Part shown: positions 16,015-24,600 of the stretch, in pieces
Layout: every line of letters starts with the position of its first letter
Position numbering within the stretch: the stretch's first letter is position 1
Source: Mesorhizobium amorphae
Lineage (GTDB): Bacteria > Pseudomonadota > Alphaproteobacteria > Rhizobiales > Rhizobiaceae
Direction: 5' to 3'
Assembly (NCBI RefSeq): GCF_014843845.1
Contig: NZ_JHQS01000007.1
Span: forward strand, 1 to 64,000
Length of the DNA stretch: 64,000 nucleotides
Notes under the pieces: model-generated
Databases searched by the model: none
What the model saw: the letters and a program-made list of their open reading frames with translations, nothing else
Told to the model about the DNA's origin: nothing
Program-made: the position numbers and the translations under genes

Positions 16015-17487
16015 ATGGCCAGCATCACCATTCGCAACCTCGATGACGAGGTCAAGGATCTGCTGCGGAAACTGGCGGCGGAGAACGACCGCTCGATGGA
16101 GGAGCAGGCACGGGTTATGATCCGCGCCGCGGTCGAAGGCCAGCTTGGTCCTTCCGGCCGCATCGACCAGATCGAACAGACGCTGCGCGAACTGGCGAGC
16201 GCACGCAGCGTGGCGGCGCCGGTCGCTGCCGCGGCGAGCAAGGTCCTGCCGCGCGGCGGCCTCTCCGGCAAGCGCATCCTGCTCATCGTCGGCGGTGGTA
16301 TCGCCGCCTACAAGGCGCTCGACCTGATCCGCCGGCTGCGTGAGCGAGGGGCCGCGGTGCGCGTGGTGATGACATCAGCGGCGCAGGAGTTCGTCACCAC
16401 GCTGTCGGTCGGCGCGCTCTCGGCCGACCATGTCTTCACCGATTTGTTCGACCGCAAAGACGAGCACGATGTCGGTCATATCCGCCTGTCGCGCGAGGCC
16501 GACCTGCTGGTCGTGGCTCCGGCCACCGCCGACTTGATGGCGAAGCTCGCCAATGGCCATGCGAATGATCTCGCCTCGACCGTTCTTCTCGCCACCGACA
16601 AGCCTGTGTTGATGGCGCCCGCGATGAACCCAAAAATGTGGTCGCATCCGGCGACGCGCCGCAATCGCGCGACGCTGGGCAAGGACGGCATTGCCTTCGT
16701 CGGGCCGGCGAAAGGCGAGATGGCCGAGAGCAACGAAGCCGGCCAGGGCCGCATGGCCGAGCCGCTGGAGATCGTTGCCGCCATCGAGGCGCTGCTCGAC
16801 ACCAGGCCGAAGCCGCTTGCCGGCCGCAGGATCATCGTCACCTCCGGGCCGACGCATGAGCCGATCGATCCGGTGCGCTACATCGCCAACCGCTCGTCCG
16901 GCAAGCAAGGCCACGCCATCGCGGCCGCGTTGGCAAGGCTCGGCGCTGACGTGCGCCTGGTCTCCGGGCCGGTCAATATCGCCGATCCGGCCGGGGTCAC
17001 GACGGTGCATGTCGAGACCGCGGCAGAGATGAAGGAGGCGGTCGAGCAACTTTTGCCGGCCGACGCTGGAGTGTTCGTTGCCGCGGTCGCCGATTGGCGC
17101 ACCGCCAGTGCCGCCGGCGAGAAGATCAAGAAGGTGGCGGGTGAGGGACCGCCGGCCCTGCAGATGATCGAAAATCCTGACATCCTTGCCGGCGTCGGCC
17201 ATCACAAACAGCGGCCGGGGCTTGTCGTCGGCTTCGCGGCCGAGACGCAGGATCTCGTCAGCAACGCCGAGGCCAAGCTCCGGAAGAAGGGCGCCGATTT
17301 CATCGTCGCCAACGACGTCTCGCATGAAAGCGGCGTTGGCCCTTCGGGAGTGATGGGTGGCGACCGCAACAAGGTACGGATCGTCTCCAAAACCGGCGTC
17401 GAGGAATGGCCTGAGATGGATAAGGACGAGGTGGCGGCACGGCTCGCCGCCTTGATCGCCGAACGCCTCAAAACCATTGTGGTCTGA
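16015..17487 (+). CDS. coaBC: CoaBC with an N-terminal FitA-like ribbon-helix-helix domain
   Basis: A 490-aa bifunctional CoA-biosynthesis enzyme: it ligates cysteine to phosphopantothenate (CoaB) and decarboxylates the product (CoaC). Residues 1-45 are an added ribbon-helix-helix domain (MASITIRNLDDEVKDLL, then RSMEEQARVMIRAAV) matching the FitA antitoxin pattern. A linker to about 83 leads into CoaC (84-265: GGGIAAYKA, catalytic His in VGHIRLS, PAMNPKMW) and CoaB (270-490: TSGPTHEPIDPVRYI). In CoaC the usual ACGDxGxGRM loop reads ESNEAGQGRM, with Ser at the cysteine position. Typical CoaBC proteins are near 400 aa. ATG 16015 is the FitA-type start; no PIN toxin gene is adjacent. Confidence 0.93.
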   Translation: MASITIRNLDDEVKDLLRKLAAENDRSMEEQARVMIRAAVEGQLGPSGRIDQIEQTLRELASARSVAAPVAAAASKVLPRGGLSGKRILLIVGGGIAAYKALDLIRRLRERGAAVRVVMTSAAQEFVTTLSVGALSADHVFTDLFDRKDEHDVGHIRLSREADLLVVAPATADLMAKLANGHANDLASTVLLATDKPVLMAPAMNPKMWSHPATRRNRATLGKDGIAFVGPAKGEMAESNEAGQGRMAEPLEIVAAIEALLDTRPKPLAGRRIIVTSGPTHEPIDPVRYIANRSSGKQGHAIAAALARLGADVRLVSGPVNIADPAGVTTVHVETAAEMKEAVEQLLPADAGVFVAAVADWRTASAAGEKIKKVAGEGPPALQMIENPDILAGVGHHKQRPGLVVGFAAETQDLVSNAEAKLRKKGADFIVANDVSHESGVGPSGVMGGDRNKVRIVSKTGVEEWPEMDKDEVAARLAALIAERLKTIVV

Positions 17488-17495
17488 GGTCTCGA

Positions 17496-18932
17496 TCAGC
17501 CGGCAGTCTTCTCCAGAGGCGTCTCCGGTACCGCAATCCTCAAGGCCGCCACGCATCCGACAATGCCGAGCGGTACGAAGGCGAGGAACAGCCAGCTGGC
17601 GACACTGGCCGCTGCCTCACGGTTCAACCCTTCCGAAAAGCCGCTGGCATTGGCGATGATGCCGGCCACGGCAGCGCCCACCGCATAGCCGATGCGCTGC
17701 ATGGTTGGCACCGCGGCCGACGCGATGGTCTGCTCGTCGTCCCGGGCCGAGGCGACGATGACGCGGGTCAGGAACGGCCAGGCGACACCGAAGCCGCCGC
17801 CTTGCAGCAGGGCGCACAGCAGGATCAACGGAATGGAACCCGCCGGGATCGTATAGGCGAAGCCGGCAATGCCGCAGGCGATCATCAGCGCGCCGACGAC
17901 GATGATCGGCCGTTCGCGTTCCTGCGGTGCGTTGGCGACGAGGATCGACAGGATAGACCAGGAGATCGACTCGGCGGCGATGATATAGCCTGTGGTCAGG
18001 ATCGGTATGTCGTGCAGGCTGGTCAGGAGCAGCGGTCCGTAGACGCCAAAGGAGATGGTGGCCACCGAAAAGGCGGCGACCATGGTCATGCCGCTGCCGA
18101 CCGGCGAGCGCCATGAGAACAGCCTGGCCGGGAACAGCCGCGATTGCGGCTTCAGCCCGTCGACGCGGAAGAACAGCGCGAGGCCGATCAGGCCGAAGCC
18201 AAGCAGCAGGGACGAGCGCAGCAGGGCAATGTCGACGCCCGCCATGGCGATCAGCACGACGCTGACGGCGAGGCAACCGAGCGCGACATAGGGGAAGGGC
18301 GGCGCCGTGCCGCCGGTTGCCTGCAGCCGGGTAGCCTCCGGCGTGTTGAGTACGATGAGGCTCGCGAGCGCGAGCGCGATCCCGCCCAGGGTGAAGATGC
18401 CGACGGCCCAGCGCCAGGACAAAAGCTCGGTCATGATCGCGCCGATCATCGGCCCGCTGAAGGCGGCGATACCCCAGATCGCCGACAGGATGCCAAAAAG
18501 CTGCGGCCAGATGTTGCGTGGGAACAACCGCTCGACCGACACGAAGGCCAGCGACACGAGCGCGCCGCCGCCCAATCCTTCGATCAGCCGCCCGGCGAGA
18601 AACTGGGGCATGGATGGGGCGATGGCGCTGACCAGGGCGCCCGTCGCGTAGAGCAAGGCGGCGATCACCATGTTGGTGCGCAGCGGGACATAGCTGACGA
18701 GCCGGCCGGCGGCGGCTCCGGCGACGATGGCGCCAAGCTCGTAGATCGCCAGCGACCAGCCGACCAGTTGCACGCCGTCCAGTTCGCCGACCATGGCCGG
18801 CATCACCGTCGCCACCATCGTCTCGTTGGTGGCGTAGAGCAGGATGCCGAGGTTGATGAAGCAGAAACGCGCCAGATCGCCGCTCGCCCACAGCGCCTGC
18901 CAATCGACCCTGTTGCTGGTTTCACTGCTCAC
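17496..18932 (-). CDS. MFS drug/solute exporter (EmrB/QacA-like)
   Basis: A 478-aa polytopic transporter of the major facilitator superfamily. The N-terminal half shows the proton-antiporter layout (NETMVATVMPAMVGEL, then GAAAGRLVSYVPLRTN as motif A, and GRLIEGLGGGALVSLAF), and 12-14 hydrophobic segments are visible. The in-frame ATG at 18974 has no ribosome binding site. GTG 18932 lies 5 nt after GGGAGA and begins VSSETSNRVDW, so it is preferred. The substrate is unknown. The gene is monocistronic and convergent with coaBC, 8 bp away. Confidence 0.9.
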   Translation of the reverse strand: MSSETSNRVDWQALWASGDLARFCFINLGILLYATNETMVATVMPAMVGELDGVQLVGWSLAIYELGAIVAGAAAGRLVSYVPLRTNMVIAALLYATGALVSAIAPSMPQFLAGRLIEGLGGGALVSLAFVSVERLFPRNIWPQLFGILSAIWGIAAFSGPMIGAIMTELLSWRWAVGIFTLGGIALALASLIVLNTPEATRLQATGGTAPPFPYVALGCLAVSVVLIAMAGVDIALLRSSLLLGFGLIGLALFFRVDGLKPQSRLFPARLFSWRSPVGSGMTMVAAFSVATISFGVYGPLLLTSLHDIPILTTGYIIAAESISWSILSILVANAPQERERPIIVVGALMIACGIAGFAYTIPAGSIPLILLCALLQGGGFGVAWPFLTRVIVASARDDEQTIASAAVPTMQRIGYAVGAAVAGIIANASGFSEGLNREAAASVASWLFLAFVPLGIVGCVAALRIAVPETPLEKTAG

Positions 18933-19072
18933 ATCATTCTCCCGACTTGCCGGCCATTGAAAGGGTCGCAGCATGCGTCGAAAACGATGCGCCGCCCGTC
19001 GGGAAGCGCTTGTAGAACCTCAACCGTGGTTGAGCTCAAGCAGTTTTTGAGACGCTGCCAAGCTGCGGACGG

Positions 19073-19555
19073 TCAGTTCGCGGAACTGCGCAGCTGGAAC
19101 TGGCTGACGCCGATGGCGATGTTGATGCCGGTCTGTGTCTGCAGACTGAGTGGCTGCAGCGTGAAGGCCTGCGAGGAGCCGCCGACGAGGAGATTGGCGC
19201 CTGCGCCGACCGTCGCTGTCACTTCGGCGCTGGCGCCGATGTAATCGCCGGCCAGCGCGCCGGGCGCATAGATGTTCTTCAGCGGCGTCAGCACCAGCCA
19301 CTGCATCACGCTCTGCTTGGTGGTGCCGATGTCCAGCCCGTATTTGTTGACGGCGCCGAAATAGGCTTCCGGCGCGAAGGTCTTGTCGGCGGGGGTGAAG
19401 GTGCAGCTCAGATCCTTGCTCGAGCCGAAAATGAAGCCGGTGCCGCCGCCAATGGCGCATTCCAGTGTGCCGAGTTCGATGCCTTGATCCCGGGCGTGAG
19501 CCTGTCCTGTAAGCGCGGCCGCGATCACGGCGACGGCGATGATGGTTTTGTGCAA
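19073..19555 (-). CDS. DUF992 secreted protein, copy 1
   Basis: A 160-aa exported protein of the DUF992 family. It has a signal peptide (residues 1-21, cleavage after AHA), then the family core: ELGTLECAIGGGTGFIFGSSKDLSCTFTP, read in pieces, including the paired cysteines. GDYIGASAEVTATVGAGANLLVGGS is a glycine-rich beta hairpin. The function of DUF992 is unknown; it is widespread in Rhizobiales. It lies immediately downstream of a paralogue in the same orientation. Confidence 0.92.
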   Translation of the reverse strand: MHKTIIAVAVIAAALTGQAHARDQGIELGTLECAIGGGTGFIFGSSKDLSCTFTPADKTFAPEAYFGAVNKYGLDIGTTKQSVMQWLVLTPLKNIYAPGALAGDYIGASAEVTATVGAGANLLVGGSSQAFTLQPLSLQTQTGINIAIGVSQFQLRSSAN

Positions 19556-19629
19556 GGCGATCCCCCAAAAAGCATGCGGCGCGGAAACAGTATCCTGTTG
19601 CGCGCCGCGCGTAGAGGGATCAAATGCGC

Positions 19630-20103
19630 TTATTTGAACGAGTGGATCAGCTGGAGCGAGGCCACGGCTACCGCCAGATTGACGCCGGTCTGCGCCTGGA
19701 CGCTGAGCGGCTCCAGCATGAAGGCGCCGTCCAGCCCGCCGACCAGGAGATTGGCACCGCCGCCTGTCACGACGCTGGCCTCGGCATTGACGCCGTAATA
19801 GCTGCCGGCGAGGTCGCCCTCGTCATGGCTGCGGGTGGCTGCCAGAACCGCCCATGCCAACTGGCCCTGATGCGTCTGGCCGATATCGACGCCGAGCTTC
19901 GAGATCATCCCGGTGTACTGCTCGGACGGCCCGCGATTATAGGGACGGAAGGTGCAGGACACGCCCTTGTTTGACGTGATGACATAGCCGACGCCGCCGT
20001 CGATGGTGCAATCGAGCGTGCCGAGCCGGAGCGCGCCGGCGCTGACGGGAGAGGCGAGGACCGTGGTGGCCAGCGCTGAGGCACAAACAAGTATCTTGAT
20101 CAT
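19630..20103 (-). CDS. DUF992 secreted protein, copy 2
   Basis: A 157-aa paralogue of the preceding protein, with signal peptide at residues 1-20 (ASPVSA), LGTLDCTIDGGVGYVI, the second cysteine in GVSCTFRPY, and GANLLVGG near residue 120. ATG 20103 is chosen because it opens the signal peptide behind AAGGACC; the longer frame to 20193 adds unrelated residues. The gap to copy 1 is 74 bp, so the pair may be co-transcribed. The two proteins are clearly diverged, an old tandem duplication rather than a recent one. Confidence 0.92.
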   Translation of the reverse strand: MIKILVCASALATTVLASPVSAGALRLGTLDCTIDGGVGYVITSNKGVSCTFRPYNRGPSEQYTGMISKLGVDIGQTHQGQLAWAVLAATRSHDEGDLAGSYYGVNAEASVVTGGGANLLVGGLDGAFMLEPLSVQAQTGVNLAVAVASLQLIHSFK

Positions 20104-20300
20104 CGGGATGGTCCTTTCGCAAACTTCGCAAGCCTCGATTAACGATCGAGGTACGCGGAGCGTTCCGCCGAAAACTTGGCGCGAACATGGCAAGAGTTAA
20201 TGTGCCGTTATCGGGGCGACGCCGACGCGTGGCGAAACGCTGCCTTGAGCCCGTACGAGCTCAAGGTCGGACTGAACGGCTACCATCTTTTTGTTTTGAC

Positions 20301-20344
20301 GCAATTCCGTGCGGAAAACCGCTGCACACTTTTCCTGGAATTGC
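20301..20344. repeat. Rhizobial palindromic repeat (GCAATTCC type)
   Basis: GCAATTCC (20301-20308) and GGAATTGC (20337-20344) flank a GC-rich centre with GGAAAACCGC and TTTTCC. I recognise this as a recurring intergenic palindrome of Mesorhizobium and related genomes. It lies just before the end of the TPR gene and between convergent-free minus-strand genes; a role is not evident. Confidence 0.65.
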
Positions 20345-20345
20345 T

Positions 20346-21200
20346 CTAGCTGGCGGTGGCGCTTGAGGTGCGGGACAGCCCGTCCTTGGCCGGCTGGTAG
20401 GTCGGATCGAGATGGACCGCCTCGCGGTAGGACTTGGCGGCTCTCACCTTGTCGCCGCGCCGCTCGTAGATCAGCGCCTGGTTGGCCCAGGCCTCGGCGT
20501 TCTTGCCGTCGAGCTTGATGGCCATGTTGAAGTCGGAGAACGCGTTGTCCTCGTCGTTCATGGCGAGATAGGAAAGGCCGCGGCCGTTATAGGGCTCGGC
20601 GGCGTCCGGGGCCAGCGAGATGGCGGTCGAGAAGTCCTCGATGGCGAATTTGTGCTGGCCCTGGCTCTGATAGATCAGGCCGCGATTGTGATAGGCGCGC
20701 GCATCGGTCGTGTCGAGCTGGATTGCCTTCTGGAAATCGTTGAAGGCCTCGGTGGTGCGACCCGCCTTGCGATAGAGGTTGCCGCGGCCGATATAGGCGG
20801 CGTCATAGTTCGAATTGATCTGGATCGAACGGTTGTAGTCGGCGAGCGCGGCTTCCTGGTTGCCGAGGAAGCGCTGGATCAAGGCGCGGTTCGAATAGGC
20901 CTGGTAGAAATTCGGATTGAGCTGGATGGCGGTGTCGAAATCCTTCAGCGCCGCCTGATACTGGCCGCCACGGCCATAGGCCGAGCCGCGCACATTGTAG
21001 GCTTCCGGATCCTGGGGATTGCGCTGGATCACGGCCGAGAGCGAGGAGATGTTCTCGGTCGAGCCTTGCGCCTTGTCGATGTTGTTGAATTCGCCGGTCG
21101 GGGCCGTCTGGCAGCCGGCAAGCGCCAAGCCGGAAAGCAGGGCTGCCGTCAGGGCGAAGCCGCGCAAGGCGGTTCTGCGCTCCACGGAAATTGCGTTCAT
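20346..21200 (-). CDS. TPR-repeat lipoprotein
   Basis: A 284-aa predicted lipoprotein. A signal segment (residues 14-29) ends in the lipobox LAGC. About six tetratricopeptide repeats follow, recognisable by AYNNRGLIYQ- or AYSNRALIQR-like helices spaced 34 residues apart (for example NVRGSAYGRGGQY and YNGRGLSYLAMND). TPR lipoproteins of this kind act as protein-interaction scaffolds at the cell envelope (NlpI is a distant analogue). ATG 21200 is chosen because residues after it form a normal signal peptide; the longer frame adds a basic, unrelated stretch. Confidence 0.9.
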   Translation of the reverse strand: MNAISVERRTALRGFALTAALLSGLALAGCQTAPTGEFNNIDKAQGSTENISSLSAVIQRNPQDPEAYNVRGSAYGRGGQYQAALKDFDTAIQLNPNFYQAYSNRALIQRFLGNQEAALADYNRSIQINSNYDAAYIGRGNLYRKAGRTTEAFNDFQKAIQLDTTDARAYHNRGLIYQSQGQHKFAIEDFSTAISLAPDAAEPYNGRGLSYLAMNDEDNAFSDFNMAIKLDGKNAEAWANQALIYERRGDKVRAAKSYREAVHLDPTYQPAKDGLSRTSSATAS

Positions 21201-21278
21201 GTCTGCTCTGTCCTCACTGCCCGCCGCGCCGTCAGGTCCGTTCCCTCTCCGAACCGGGTCGAAAATTGTCGCAAGTGC

Positions 21279-21320
21279 TAGAGCGAACCTTGTGCGTCCA
21301 GGTGGACGCACGTCGCTCTA
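21279..21320. repeat. Palindromic repeat TAGAGCGA/TCGCTCTA
   Basis: TAGAGCGA (21279-21286) and TCGCTCTA (21313-21320) form outer arms, and TGCGTCCA (21293-21300) with TGGACGCA (21303-21310) form an inner perfect stem with a 2-nt loop. This shape recurs between genes in Mesorhizobium genomes as far as I recall. It lies between the TPR gene start and the rpsU terminator. Confidence 0.6.
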
Positions 21321-21358
21321 AATAAAAAGGTGGCGGCGATTCCGCATCGCGCCACCTT
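21321..21358 (-). terminator. Intrinsic terminator of rpsU
   Basis: On the minus strand a 9-bp stem, AAGGTGGCG/CGCCACCTT, is followed by TTTATTT. It begins about 36 bp after the rpsU stop codon. Confidence 0.88.
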
Positions 21359-21393
21359 GGATATCCTTCGAAAAGGACGAAAAATTGGCGGTA

Positions 21394-21657
21394 TCAGCGC
21401 GGCGGACGCGCTGCACCGGCAGCACCGGCTGCAACCGGGCGCGGCGTCATCGGCAGCAGGCCTTCGCGCTGGGCGCGCTTGCGGGCCAGCTTGCGGGCGC
21501 GGCGCACGGCCTCGGCCTTTTCACGGGCGCGCTTCTCGGAAGGCTTCTCGTAATGTCCGCGCATCTTCATTTCGCGGAAAATGCCTTCGCGCTGCATCTT
21601 TTTCTTCAGCGCGCGAAGCGCCTGATCAACATTGTTGTCGCGGACGAGTACCTGCAC
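21394..21657 (-). CDS. rpsU: 30S ribosomal protein S21
   Basis: An 87-aa ribosomal protein. The core [31 protein letters not shown] and [16 protein letters not shown] is typical S21. The C-terminal tail is alanine-, proline- and arginine-rich ([16 protein letters not shown]), longer than the 71-residue E. coli protein, as is usual in Rhizobiales. The start is GTG 21657 with AGGATT upstream; a TTG two codons earlier is the only alternative. An efficient terminator follows. Confidence 0.95.
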   Translation of the reverse strand: MQVLVRDNNVDQALRALKKKMQREGIFREMKMRGHYEKPSEKRAREKAEAVRRARKLARKRAQREGLLPMTPRPVAAGAAGAARPPR

Positions 21658-21836
21658 GGGCAATCCTGTCTTTCGGGTTTGATATCAACAGGCAAGCGGC
21701 CATAGCCACGAGCCTCCGCGGCGAGTTACACCACGAATTGTGGCGGCTGATAGCAGAATCAGGCCGCGCTGTCCACAGCCGAAATGAGGCTGAGCGGCCA
21801 AACCGCGGCCGGTCGCCGTCGGATTGGGTTTTCAAC

Positions 21837-22223
21837 CTAGGCAGTGGCCAGATGGAGCTGCTCGAAACCTTCGAAAAACTCGCCGTAGTCGCAGGTTATC
21901 TCCTCGCCGGCGGCGATGTCGCGGGTCGCGGTCGCGCCGCCATAGCGCGAGAAATCCGTGTTGGGCCTTTCGGCGTGGTTCATGAAACGGCCGTTGTCGA
22001 CTTCATAGACCATGAAGCCCGGACGGTCGGGGCTTGGATAGGCATAGCGGTCGAGCAATTCCTTGAGGTGCGCGGGTGCCGCCTCGTATTTCTCCACCGG
22101 GATCAGCCGGTCGAAATCCGGATCGAGGCGCCAGATCGAGGCGCCCTTGCGGATCGGCTCGGCGGCGAACACGCCGACGCCTTCGATTGCGCTCTGGGCG
22201 ACATAGGTTCTGATCAGCAGCAT
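21837..22223 (-). CDS. SET-domain protein
   Basis: A 128-aa protein that is essentially one SET domain, the fold of lysine methyltransferases. Visible motifs are GVGVFAAEPIRKGASIW (SET-I start), the NHAERPNTDF motif near residue 85 (usually NHSxxPN), and GEEITCDYGEF at the end, with the catalytic Tyr. Bacterial stand-alone SET proteins have poorly known substrates. ATG 22223 is preferred (GCAGGGACCC upstream); the longer frame to 22370 adds an arginine- and cysteine-rich stretch. The gene is probably monocistronic, next to an SDR gene. Confidence 0.9.
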   Translation of the reverse strand: MLLIRTYVAQSAIEGVGVFAAEPIRKGASIWRLDPDFDRLIPVEKYEAAPAHLKELLDRYAYPSPDRPGFMVYEVDNGRFMNHAERPNTDFSRYGGATATRDIAAGEEITCDYGEFFEGFEQLHLATA

Positions 22224-22335
22224 GGGTCCCTGCCTGTTTTCGACAGGGAAACGGAATCGCCAAATCGCGCTGAAAAAGCAAGACCGGGGACCTGCGTTGC
22301 GGCGACGAACATGCCTGTTCGCCGCGAAAACCCCT

Positions 22336-23106
22336 TCACGTCCGGTTGATCGAGACGCCGCCATCGGCAAGCAGCGCGGTTCCGGTGGTGAAGCTCGACG
22401 CGTCCGAGGCCAGATAGAGCGCCGAGCTGGCGATCTCCTCGGGCTGCGCCATTCGCTTCAGGGCATGCAGGCCCTCGACGAAAGCCAGCACCTCGGGGCC
22501 GGCATCCGGCGCGTTGGTGATGCTTGCAGGCGTGTCCGTGCCGCCCGGTATCAGCGCGTTGACCCGCACGTCCTTCGGGCCGTATTCGGCGGCGAGGACC
22601 TGCGTCAATCCGATCAGCCCGGCTTTGCTGGCGGCATAGCTCGTCATGCCGGGCATGCCGACTGTGTGGCCAACGAAGGTGCTGGTGAAAATCAGCGATC
22701 CGCCGCCACGTTCGACCATTGCCGGCACCTGATATTTCGCCCCAAGGAAAGCGCTGGTCAGATTGGTGTCGAGCGTCTCTCTCCATCCCTTGAGCGACAA
22801 TTCCGAGATCGGACCCATCTTGCCGACCGAACCGACATTGTTGAAGGCGATATCGAGCCCGCCGAACCTGCCGACCGCCAGCTCGACAAGGGCCTTTGCA
22901 TAGGCTTCTTCGGTGACGTCGCCGGCAAGGGCGATCGCCGTACCATCGGCGTCCTCGATTTCGGCGACGAGGTCGTCAAGTTCCGCCTGGCGGCGGGCAG
23001 CGACGATGATCTTGGCGCCTTCCTCGGCAAAGAGTTTGGCGGTGGCGCGGCCGATGCCGGAACTGGCGCCGGTGACGATGGCGACCTTGTTGGCGAGTGC
23101 GAACAT
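22336..23106 (-). CDS. Short-chain dehydrogenase/reductase
   Basis: A 256-aa classical SDR, an NAD(P)-dependent oxidoreductase of unknown substrate. The cofactor motif TGASSGIG is at residues 12-19. The NNVG motif is in place of NNAG, and the catalytic SYAASKAG supplies Tyr and Lys. ALIPGGTDTPAS follows. The start ATG 23106 gives the standard N-terminus MFALANKVAIVTG. It is divergent from soxB over a 240-bp intergenic region that contains the palindrome ACGGCA-N2-TGCCGT at 23235-23248. Confidence 0.93.
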   Translation of the reverse strand: MFALANKVAIVTGASSGIGRATAKLFAEEGAKIIVAARRQAELDDLVAEIEDADGTAIALAGDVTEEAYAKALVELAVGRFGGLDIAFNNVGSVGKMGPISELSLKGWRETLDTNLTSAFLGAKYQVPAMVERGGGSLIFTSTFVGHTVGMPGMTSYAASKAGLIGLTQVLAAEYGPKDVRVNALIPGGTDTPASITNAPDAGPEVLAFVEGLHALKRMAQPEEIASSALYLASDASSFTTGTALLADGGVSINRT

Positions 23107-23346
23107 TTTCTTGCATCCTTCTGCATGGCGCCGGTCTTGCCGGCAATTGGGATGCTTGATCGCAGGTCGAGGCGATGCGAGCCACCCGATACCCGCGAAG
23201 GCATCCATATGGGTCTTTTTCGTCACGGCGCAAAACGGCAAGTGCCGTCGCAAACAGCGCAAGGGTGGCAACGCCTTTTCGCTAGTGATACACCTCGCTC
23301 GTCCGGCCGATTGCTGGCCCGGCCGTCCCATCCGCGAGGCTAGAAC

Positions 23347-24600
23347 GTGAAGAAATATTCGGTATTCGCCATCGCCCGCGAGGCCATGCGCGGCCATAAG
23401 GGCTGGGAAGAGCAATGGTCTTCGCCCGAGCCGAAGAAGGAATACGACGTCATCATCGTCGGCGCCGGCGGCCATGGCCTGGCCACCGCCTATTATCTCG
23501 CCACGGTGCACGGCATCACCAATGTTGCGGTGCTGGAAAAGGGCTGGCTCGGCGGCGGCAACACCGGCCGCAACACTACCATCATCCGCTCCAACTACCT
23601 CTATGACGAAAGCGCCGGCATCTACGACCATGCGCTGAAGCTGTGGGACGGGCTGAGCCAGGAGCTCAACTACAACGTCATGTATTCGGCGCGCGGCGTC
23701 ATGATGCTGGCGCACAATGTGCACGACATCCAGGTGCTGAAGCGCCATGTCCACGCCAACCGGCTGAACGGCATCGACAATGAATGGCTGACGCCCGAGC
23801 AGGCGAAGGAATTCTGCCCGCCGCTCAATATCTCCAAGCAGGCCCGCTATCCGGTGGTGGGCGCCGCTTTGCAGCGGCGCGGCGGCACGGCGCGCCATGA
23901 TGCGGTCGCCTGGGGTTATGCGCGCGGCGCTTCGGCGCGCGGCGTCCACATCATCCAGAATTGCGAAGTCACCGGCGTCAAGCGCGCGGCGAACGGTGCC
24001 GTCACCGGCGTTGACACGACGCGCGGCTTCATCGGCGCCAAGAAGGTCGGCGTGGTGGCGGCCGGTCATTCGTCGGTGATCATGAACATGGCCGGCGTGC
24101 GTATGCCGCTGGAAAGCTATCCGCTGCAGGCGCTGGTCTCGGAGCCGGTCAAGCCGGTGGTGCCGTGCGTAATCATGTCGAACACGGTGCACGCCTATAT
24201 CTCGCAATCCGACAAGGGCGAACTGGTGATCGGCGCCGGCACCGATCAGTATGTCTCCTATTCGCAGACCGGCGGCCTGCACATATTGCAGCACACACTC
24301 GACGCCATCTGCGAGATGTTCCCGATCTTCACGCGCATGAAGATGCTGCGCTCGTGGGGCGGCATCGTCGACGTGACGCCGGACCGCTCACCAATCCTGG
24401 CCAAGACGCCGGTGCCCGGCCTCTATGTCAATTGCGGCTGGGGCACGGGTGGCTTCAAGGCGACGCCGGGGTCGGGCCACGTCTTTGCCCACACCATCGC
24501 CAAGGACGACCCGCACCCGATCAACGCGCCCTTCACCATCGAGCGCTTCCGCACCGGCCGCCTGATCGACGAGGCGGCGGCGGCGGCGGTGGCGCACTGA
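23347..24600 (+). CDS. soxB: Sarcosine oxidase beta subunit
   Basis: A 417-aa flavoprotein subunit of heterotetrameric sarcosine oxidase, which oxidatively demethylates sarcosine to glycine and passes the C1 unit to tetrahydrofolate. The FAD-binding [17 protein letters not shown] is at residues 37-53. [17 protein letters not shown] contains the family region for covalent flavin attachment (the His-bearing stretch follows). [16 protein letters not shown] lies near the C-terminus. It heads the operon soxB-orf-soxD-soxA-soxG and overlaps the next frame by an ATGA-like junction. Confidence 0.96.
   Translation: MKKYSVFAIAREAMRGHKGWEEQWSSPEPKKEYDVIIVGAGGHGLATAYYLATVHGITNVAVLEKGWLGGGNTGRNTTIIRSNYLYDESAGIYDHALKLWDGLSQELNYNVMYSARGVMMLAHNVHDIQVLKRHVHANRLNGIDNEWLTPEQAKEFCPPLNISKQARYPVVGAALQRRGGTARHDAVAWGYARGASARGVHIIQNCEVTGVKRAANGAVTGVDTTRGFIGAKKVGVVAAGHSSVIMNMAGVRMPLESYPLQALVSEPVKPVVPCVIMSNTVHAYISQSDKGELVIGAGTDQYVSYSQTGGLHILQHTLDAICEMFPIFTRMKMLRSWGGIVDVTPDRSPILAKTPVPGLYVNCGWGTGGFKATPGSGHVFAHTIAKDDPHPINAPFTIERFRTGRLIDEAAAAAVAH

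Noticed and set aside
15953..16150. FitAB-type toxin-antitoxin module before coaBC
   Set aside because: Only the RHH part exists, it is fused in frame to CoaBC, and no PIN-domain toxin is encoded on either side.
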